Notes under the pieces: model-generated | Told to the model about the DNA's origin: nothing | Seen by the model: only the letters and a program-made list of their open reading frames with translations | Databases searched by the model: none | Translations under genes and position numbers: made by a program | Shown here: positions 57,825 through 64,000 of the stretch, one piece after another | How positions within the stretch are numbered: the first letter of the stretch is position 1 | Layout of the letters: each line of letters opens with the position of its first letter | Source: Atherix ibis | Lineage: Eukaryota; Arthropoda; Insecta; Diptera; Athericidae | Reading direction: 5' to 3' | NCBI GenBank assembly: GCA_958298945.1 | Contig: OY282606.1 | Span: forward strand, 53,643,920-53,707,919 | Length of the DNA: 64,000 nt

Positions 57825-58942
57825 AATCAACGTACCACCATTACGGGCAGTTTACAGTCATTAACCAGTTACAAGCTGGTTACTCCAACTGTTAGTGCTT
57901 AGGACTATCTAAACCTCTACTGTCATAAGTAGTGACAGCGCCCGAGGTAATTACTAGTATCTCCCACCAGCGAACCGTAGACCTTACCCGCGATATGGGT
58001 ATTAACATACCCCTTAACAGCAAGGTAGCCACCTTGCGTGCCATTCACATACACATTTACGTACCATTCTCGCTCTCCTCTCAAAAAGTGCCACGGCAAA
58101 TCTATTCAGGCATTCATACCTTTCTCTTATACCTAATACACCACTTACATCCCCACTCTCATCATTTACCACGATTCCACATGCAACTAAGTTACGGAAA
58201 TCCCCATACAGGCCACACTCAATGAGAAGTTGCTTGGCACTCTCCTCCGCCACCCCACAAGGGCATCTAGCCTCCGCAGCCATACCAAGCCTGTACAGGA
58301 ACCCATTCATACTGTCGTGTCCCGTGAGTAAATACCGAAGATATAGACCAAATTGAAACCCATACGCAGATGCAAAGCACACATCCTAAATGAACATGCG
58401 CGTCCATCTGCCATTCACACTCTCCTCTCATCGACGTTGCCAAAACCGTCAATGGCGGGGTATCCCGCTTGCTGGTTGTCCGGTTACGAATGAAGATGTT
58501 CAGGACTAAGATCCTACATACATTCAAACATGCATAAAAGTCCGACGCTAAACCGAATTTATGCCCACCTTGCATACTGGTAGCGCATAACGATGCATAC
58601 ATTGCACATGGAACAAACACACCCTTTTACAGGATGTCACTGATCTGGATCGAAGCTCCCATTCTTTGCGAAATACGCGCACCATCTTGCCAACCAAACC
58701 TGCTATGCGCCCCCTTAGATGTTGCAAGTGAGGCCGAAAGTTCAGCCTCTCTCCAACCTTTACTCCAAGGTAATGTACTTCCCGCGCCTATCGGACTCAG
58801 ACTGCCACTAAAAGAATATTGAGCGGCCTACTGTCCAAAAAACCCTTCAGCAAAATAAACACAGTTTTCTTTTCTAAAATATTCACTACCATTTTATTTC
58901 CCCATTCAGACACCATTTGCATATAGCGACTTCCCGCTATCT

Positions 58943-59365
58943 CTACTGCACACCTACTCCCCCCCCCCCCCCCTCAATCGAAAGTAGAAGATTATACGCA
59001 TATGCGATCACACCGCAACCGGTCTCCTCCAACTTTACCAAGAGACCGTTCATCATATATTGCAGATGGCGGGGATTTTTGTGGGTAGCAACGTACCATC
59101 TGGCGAACAACCCTCCCATTGTTCCCGCACACGGCTGCATACATTTCATAGAAGTAACTTTGCCATAGACAAGTTTCTTCACATGAAACCTCCTCAAGCC
59201 GCTCAATAAGTCGATCCTATCACAGGCAGTTGAAAGCACTTCGGAAATCCACAAACATACCACATACGTACTTACTGTCACTCTCAGTAACATATTGTCA
59301 TACACACATCCAAGCGTCCTCAGTCGATTTACCTTTCGTAAATCCATACTGAGACCCGGATACAT
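58943..59365 (-). pseudogene. R1-like reverse transcriptase core, catalytic box lost
   Basis: 140 open codons covering RT palm motifs. The catalytic YADD position reads AYAYNLLL (codons TAT AAT), so both active-site Asp residues are gone. Further frame breaks lie on both sides. Confidence 0.82.
58959..58973 (+). repeat. C15 homopolymer
   Basis: A run of 15 C (G on the coding strand), just downstream of the lost YADD box. Confidence 0.95.
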
Positions 59366-60079
59366 TGAAGCCTACCAACTTCACATTCAGCTGGTGCACT
59401 ATCATCCGCTTGAGGACCTTGGCGAATACTGACAGTAAGCATAACGGCCTATAGGAGGACTGGTTAGTCTGTATCCTAACTTGGTAAGGATAACCACGTC
59501 TCCTACTTTCCATTCACTCGGAAATACACCACTCTACAGGCATTCACCGTATAACATAGACTACTTACATGTTCGGGAATAGTCAGCCAAACACTCCTCA
59601 TTATTTGACCAGTCACGCCAACCAATTCTGGGGCACTTCGCACTTTCGTGCTTCACACAGAACATTCAATCTCATCCCATTCAAAAGGAAGGGGTTACTT
59701 CCTGCCAACGTACACTTCTTCTTGCTTTTCAATCCCAGAAAAGAATTCATCTATGAATGCATTCACACTATCCTCCCAATTATTTGCACACCCATCATTC
59801 ACTCTGATAGTCGAAATATCATTTCGTGCATCTTTGTGCATGCACAATCGATACACCGGACCCCATAGTGCGTTTCCTTGGCAAGCCTAATACTTGTTAC
59901 ATACTCCACTTTGGCCACCATGAAGCTCTCACCTTCAGTGTGCGCATCCGAACCATAGCGCCTACTTCGCTGGTAGGCCCTACGCAGCCTACCAACTATT
60001 ATTCTTTTTGCGCGTAGCTCACGGTTCCCCCATGGAGCTACTTTCCTACGCCCCTCTACTCAGAAGGATAGGACAGTGA

Positions 60080-60345
60080 GACCGCGAAGTAATTATAGGT
60101 TATGTGGCATTTATCTTGACTGCGAAATAATTATAGTTTAAGTGGCATTTATATAGTATATTAGCAGTGGTGAAAAAAGTTCTGCAGGATTGGCACGAAA
60201 GACGTTCGTTGTTGCTAAGAAGAAAATCATGAGTGAGAGCAGTTGTCCAATCCGGATTTTGAGGAGCTTACGTGCTCAGAACTTCGGTATGGATATTGAA
60301 TAGGCTGGTTTATTGATTGTTATCCAATTAGTTGACAAAATATGT
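60080..60345 (-). mobile_element. I-type element C-terminal fragment
   Basis: Clearly homologous over ~265 bases to 38676-38905 of the I-type element (for example TGAGGAGCTT, TGGATATTGAATA, CCAATTAGTTGACAAAA). It stops abruptly where the RNase H region should begin, next to Jockey-like RT sequence. Confidence 0.75.
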
Positions 60346-61005
60346 CTTTTTGAACCAACAGAGTTTTGCTTATTTAAGTCCACTTTCCACCTTTTGAACC
60401 AGGTTCTAAGGAGTAGATGTGGTTATGTAGGATATTGATGGTCAAGGAAGGATCTTTGTGATATGTCAGGATAGCTGTATTGTCTGGATATATTTCGGTT
60501 AGAATATCACTGAGTATCATGAATGTAGGTATTGTAAAGCATTGGGTTTAAGATACTTTCCTGAGTGACACCAGTGGAGATAGGATAAAAGTCCAAATCT
60601 TCAATATTTTCTGCTAACTGAAAATATTGGTATGAGAAATAGGATTTTACGATGTGCAAATAACAAGATGGTAGGGTCGCTGAAACTTTTAAAGCTATCC
60701 AGCAGACCGAACACGATCTAAAGCTTAATACGCCTGGGAAGTATTCCTTTCAATATACAGAGCATGCTGTGGAATCGACTACGCGGTGACAATTCTGGAT
60801 AGTGGAATCTTCAGCTCTTAATCCAAACTGATGCTGATAAATGACAATATAATGTAGACATTTTAGGATGAATTTTTCCAAGATTTGCATAAAATAGGAA
60901 GGAGGCTTAAAGGTATATATGAGGTAGGCAGGTTTTTGGGTTTATTGGGTTTTGGGATCATTTTGATTATAGAAAACTTCAAAAGTAAATGATGTACGGC
61001 GAATA
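60346..61005 (-). mobile_element. Jockey-like reverse transcriptase fragment
   Basis: Minus strand: PPSYFMQILEKFILKCLH, HQFGLRAEDSTIQNCHRVVD, FYPISTGVTQESILNPML (like GVPQGSVLSPLLYN) and RTWFKRWKVDLNKQN. The order fits a Jockey-type RT; the FADD box is missing. Many breaks. Confidence 0.72.
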
Positions 61006-61009
61006 CCTA

Positions 61010-62455
61010 TAAATATTTTTTTGGAAATTTGCCTAAGGATTTCCGAACTACTTTTGATTGAGGGGTGAAGTAGGTCAGCAGTAGAGATAGCTGGAAGCCA
61101 CTATATACAGATGGTGTCTGAATGAGGGAATAGAATGGGAGTGAATGTTTCCGAAACGAAAACTGTACGTATGTTGCTGAAGGGTTTTTTGGCGGCCAGA
61201 AGGCCACCAATATTCGTTTAGATGCGGTCGGGATCCGATACGCATGGGAAGTATGGTACCTTGGAGTAGAGATTAGAGAGAGGCTGAACTTTCGACCTCA
61301 CTTACAATATCTAACGGGCCGGGTGGCCGGTTTGGTTGGCATGCTAGTGCGAGTATTTCGCAAAGAACTTCGATCCAGAGCAGTGAAAGGCCTGTACAAG
61401 GATGTGTTTGTTCCATGTGCAATGTATGCGTCGTGTGTATGGGCTGACATTATGCGCCACCAATTTAAATGTACCATATGTAGAACCGTGTCAACCGAGC
61501 AATACAAGTTCTCATGGGAGAAATTTCATGGGACCTGGAGGTGCTGCGTGCAAGCATCCACTTGCTGCTTGTCGGATTATGAATGACGATTTCGGCGTGT
61601 ACTGGTCCTGAATAGAATGTATGAAATTTGGGAACGTTGATGGGATAAGAATGCGAATAGCAGATGGACGCAAATGTTCATTTCGGATGTGTGCTTTATA
61701 TCTGCGTATGGGTTTGAATTTGGTCTGTACCTTGGATATTTACTCATGGGACACGGAAGTATAAATGGGTTCCTATACAGGCGTGGTCTGGGTGTGAAGG
61801 CTAGATGCCTTTGTGGAGAGACGGAGGAGAGTGCCGAGCACCTTCTCATTGAGTGTGGCATGTACGGAGATTTACGTGACTTAGGTGCATCTGAAATCGT
61901 GGTGAATGATGAGAGTGTGGATGTGGGTATAGTGTTGGGTGTGAGAGAGAGGTATGAATACCTTAATAGATTTGCCGTGGCACTTTTTGAGAGGAGAGGA
62001 AGAATGGTGCATGAATGAGTGTGAGAATGGCACGCAGGGTGGCTACAACCGGATGAAAAACCAAGGTCAATTCTGGTTGTACTTTCGGTTTTTGGCGAAC
62101 TCACGTACCTGAGCTGGCTTAGTGGTGCCTAGGAATTTACAAGATTCCTTAACGTAGCTCAATGAGCGGAATACAAACCGAAGTTCTCTTAAAACAAAAA
62201 TTGGTACTACGGGAGTCGAGGTGCCCCATGGTGTTGGAACACACTGTGCCCGATATTGGTGAGGCGCTTAGGCAGGTTACGGTCTTTGGATCGCAGTTGG
62301 GAGATAACTGGCAATTTGCATTTATCTCGGGCACTATCACTGCTAATGACAGTAGAGATTTAAGTACTCCTCGCCACCAGCAGGTGGAGTAGTCAGCTAG
62401 TAACTGGATACTAACTGTTAACTGCCAGTAATGGTGGTGCGTTGATTGAGCGTAA
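61010..62455 (+). mobile_element. R1-like non-LTR retrotransposon, 5' truncated, plus strand
   Basis: Plus-strand pieces: NFRPHLQYLTGRVAGLVGML, LYKDVFVPCAMYASCVWAD, CRTVSTEQ, then 61674-62018: FGLYLGYLLMGHGSINGFLY, CLCGETEESAEHLLIECGMY and FAVALFERRGRMVHE. The 3' UTR to about 62455 ends GTTGATTGAGCGTAACT, as in the minus-strand copy. It begins inside the RT region, splitting a Jockey-like element (60.35-61.0 and 62.56-64 kb). Confidence 0.85.
61674..62018 (+). pseudogene. R1-like ORF2 C-terminal fragment
   Basis: 114 open codons covering the zinc-like CLCGETEESAEHLLIEC region and the usual R1-type C-terminus. Closely related to the minus-strand frame at 58014-58382. Confidence 0.82.
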
Positions 62456-62559
62456 CTCAATCCCTATAGTCGCAGGCGACTCATGGTTTTACCTTAAAGA
62501 CTGTATCATTTATAAGTCTAGGAGGGAAGGATTTCAAAATTGGAAAGGTGCCGATTGTA

Positions 62560-63950
62560 AGAAGAACCGGGCAATGATCGGATTTCAGGTGTATTAATGA
62601 AATATTAATAGGTGTAGTAATGAAATAGTCCAGAATATTCGGTTTTTTCTTGTCAGACTAATAGATCAGTAGGTGGGTGAGAAAGGAGATAGGACTTTTA
62701 AAGTGGTATAGGAGAGCATTTCTTGAAGAATCTTTCTTTTGGGATTCGAAACACGATAACCCTACTTGGGTTGCTTAGCATTATAACCTCCTCCCGCGAT
62801 GAAAGACTTTCCAATTGAGTTAAAGCTTGACTTAAATTGCGCAATAGTTAAAATTTTATTTGGAGCATAATATACGGTAAAGTGAGCCTCTGTAACCAGT
62901 GCAACGTCTATGCGGTTGTTATGTAAAAGAACGTACAGTTATTTACGGTGTTGGGTAAGTTCGTTGGCATTACATAATAGGATGGATAGACATTTACTAG
63001 TACATCATGACATTTAATTTGGAGTTAAGGCGTTGAAAAGGGGTGTAAGTACACTGTTTATCTTTTGCAGAAGAGTATAAGTAAGATAAAAAAACATAGA
63101 AGTGATATTGTGGAGGGGGGATATACAAATTATTTAAGTACCATTTTTGCTGGTACTGTTGTTGATCTTATTGATCTTATTGATGTTGGCTGAGAAGTAT
63201 CTCCTGCAAAAGCAGCACAAGAGAGATCAGAATTCATTGGGATGGTGTTCATAATAGTTGGTTGCCTTTGTATAAATGGATTCAATTTTTGTTAGAGGGC
63301 CTTATATGTTATGCAGCCTTTATAGTTCGCAGGGTGGCTAACTGCATATAGAGCGCATTTTGCGGAAAAAGATTTTGCTTTAGTGCACTATGCGTTTAAG
63401 TATTGTCCAGCATAATTGACACACTAAGGTTCATGACGTTAATTGTGTGTCCGAATTGTTGGCAGTGTTAACACTATACAATGTCTTTTGTTGGATGCGG
63501 CTCCTCTATCTTAATTGGAGAAGGCTCAACATTAACAAAAATAGTGTGAGATACATTTCTAATACGGTATCTTACTGTCTGCAACTCACATTTTATTTCT
63601 TCCGTTGGAGTTGTATAGTGCAAGTTTATAATGACCATTCAAAAAGGTTTATTTTCCTTTACCTGGTATGTATGCAATTCCACTTTCTGTTCATCCAGGT
63701 ATTGCACAATACTTCTGTATGCATAACCGGATTATGTCGATCTGGTCAGCTTCTTTACTTGCGCCTTACAGGCTCATACTTATTCGCTGAGCGATTGGCT
63801 AAGCAATTCTAGATAAATTTATAAACTTGTTTACAAAAATGGATTGTAGCTTTTGATGATCTGATGGGAAAGTGGCTTCATTCGCATCAGTATTGTCGTC
63901 AGCTAATAGTTGGAAGCGATTTTTTTGCAGTGCAGTCACTGTTTTTAGTA
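62560..63950 (-). mobile_element. Jockey-like non-LTR element: gag zinc knuckles and endonuclease start
   Basis: Minus strand. 63420-63300 reads CVNYAGQYLNA, a stop, then CTKAKSFSAKCALYAVSHPA followed by NYKGC: the zinc-knuckle gag of Jockey-type elements, with some Cys replaced by Tyr. Downstream, 63000-62750 reads NNRIDVALVTEAHFTVYYAP and FIAGGGYNAKQP, the endonuclease, with Gly in place of the Asp of GGDYNAKH. The order gag then endonuclease fits one element running right to left. Confidence 0.7.
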
Positions 63951-64000
63951 TCTTTGTTTCAAGTGGCGAGTAGGTAGGAGACTAAATTCAAGAATTTCGT

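Larger units (their letters stand above)
57825..60060 (-). mobile_element. R1-like non-LTR retrotransposon, 5' truncated
   Basis: GC-richer than its surroundings. Minus-strand order: linker before RT (LRRAYQRSRRYGSD, IRLAKETHYG near 59.9-60.0 kb), RT (SYRPLCLLSVFAKVLKRMIV, SGSQYGFTKGKSTEDAW at 59.5-59.3 kb; CGVIAYAYNLLLSIEG at 59.0 kb), and the C-terminal zinc-like region (GHDSMNGFLYRLGMAAEARC, CPCGVAEESAKQLLIECGL at 58.3 kb). The 3' UTR ends near 57825 at TTGATTGAGCGTAACT. It shares this 3' end with the copy at 61-62.5 kb. Confidence 0.85.

Noticed and set aside
58917..59890. Several plus-strand open frames of 60-100 codons near 58-60 kb.
   Set aside because: They are shadows of the minus-strand R1-like ORF2.

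Overview
The window is AT-rich eukaryotic DNA, most likely from a higher fly (Diptera). This rests on the gene content (an insect Dscam-family gene), GT-AG introns of 57 bp to 12 kb, and many degenerate mariner-type transposons mixed with R1-, I- and Jockey-type non-LTR retrotransposon pieces. The species cannot be named from the sequence.

One gene dominates. On the minus strand, 31 consecutive coding exons between 56637 and 7524 encode about 2,026 residues of a Dscam-family cell-adhesion receptor: nine Ig domains, four FN3 domains, a tenth Ig, two FN3 domains, one membrane span and a cytoplasmic tail of about 365 residues. Every junction has GT/AG sites and all 31 exons join in frame without a stop, so the gene looks functional. 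The signal-peptide exon (upstream of 56637) and the last coding exon(s) (downstream of 7524) were not found. Each Ig exon is present once, so this is not the hypervariable Dscam1. It resembles the Dscam3/Dscam4 type, with Dscam3 my tentative choice.

Layout, left to right: 1-7.5 kb, downstream intron with an I-type scrap, an RT scrap and a dead mariner; 7.5-14.9 kb, two tail exons and a 7 kb intron with a mariner derivative; 14.7-17.4 kb, tail, membrane and last ectodomain exons; 17.4-24.3 kb, 6.8 kb intron with two mariners; 24.3-28.2 kb, compact exons for Ig6 to FN4; 28.2-35.6 kb, 7.4 kb intron packed with five mariner-type copies; 35.6-36.1 kb, Ig5; 36.1-42.3 kb, 6.2 kb intron with a deleted I-type element, large inverted repeats and a heat-shock-like promoter cassette; 42.3-44.3 kb, Ig1 (second half) to Ig4; 44.3-56.4 kb, 12 kb intron with three mariner-type copies and a degenerate GGAGAAG-rich array; 56.4 kb, first Ig exon; 57.8-64 kb, a mosaic of R1-like, I-like and Jockey-like fragments.

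The most unusual items are: a mariner derivative whose right end has been replaced by an inverted copy of its left end, sharing one breakpoint in three copies; a mariner end that fuses the terminus of one family to the subterminal sequence of another; a promoter cassette with paired heat-shock-element-like motifs and TATAAATA, antisense to Dscam and split by a mariner; an in-frame stop lying across the splice donor of the second-to-last exon; and several long, nearly perfect inverted repeats.
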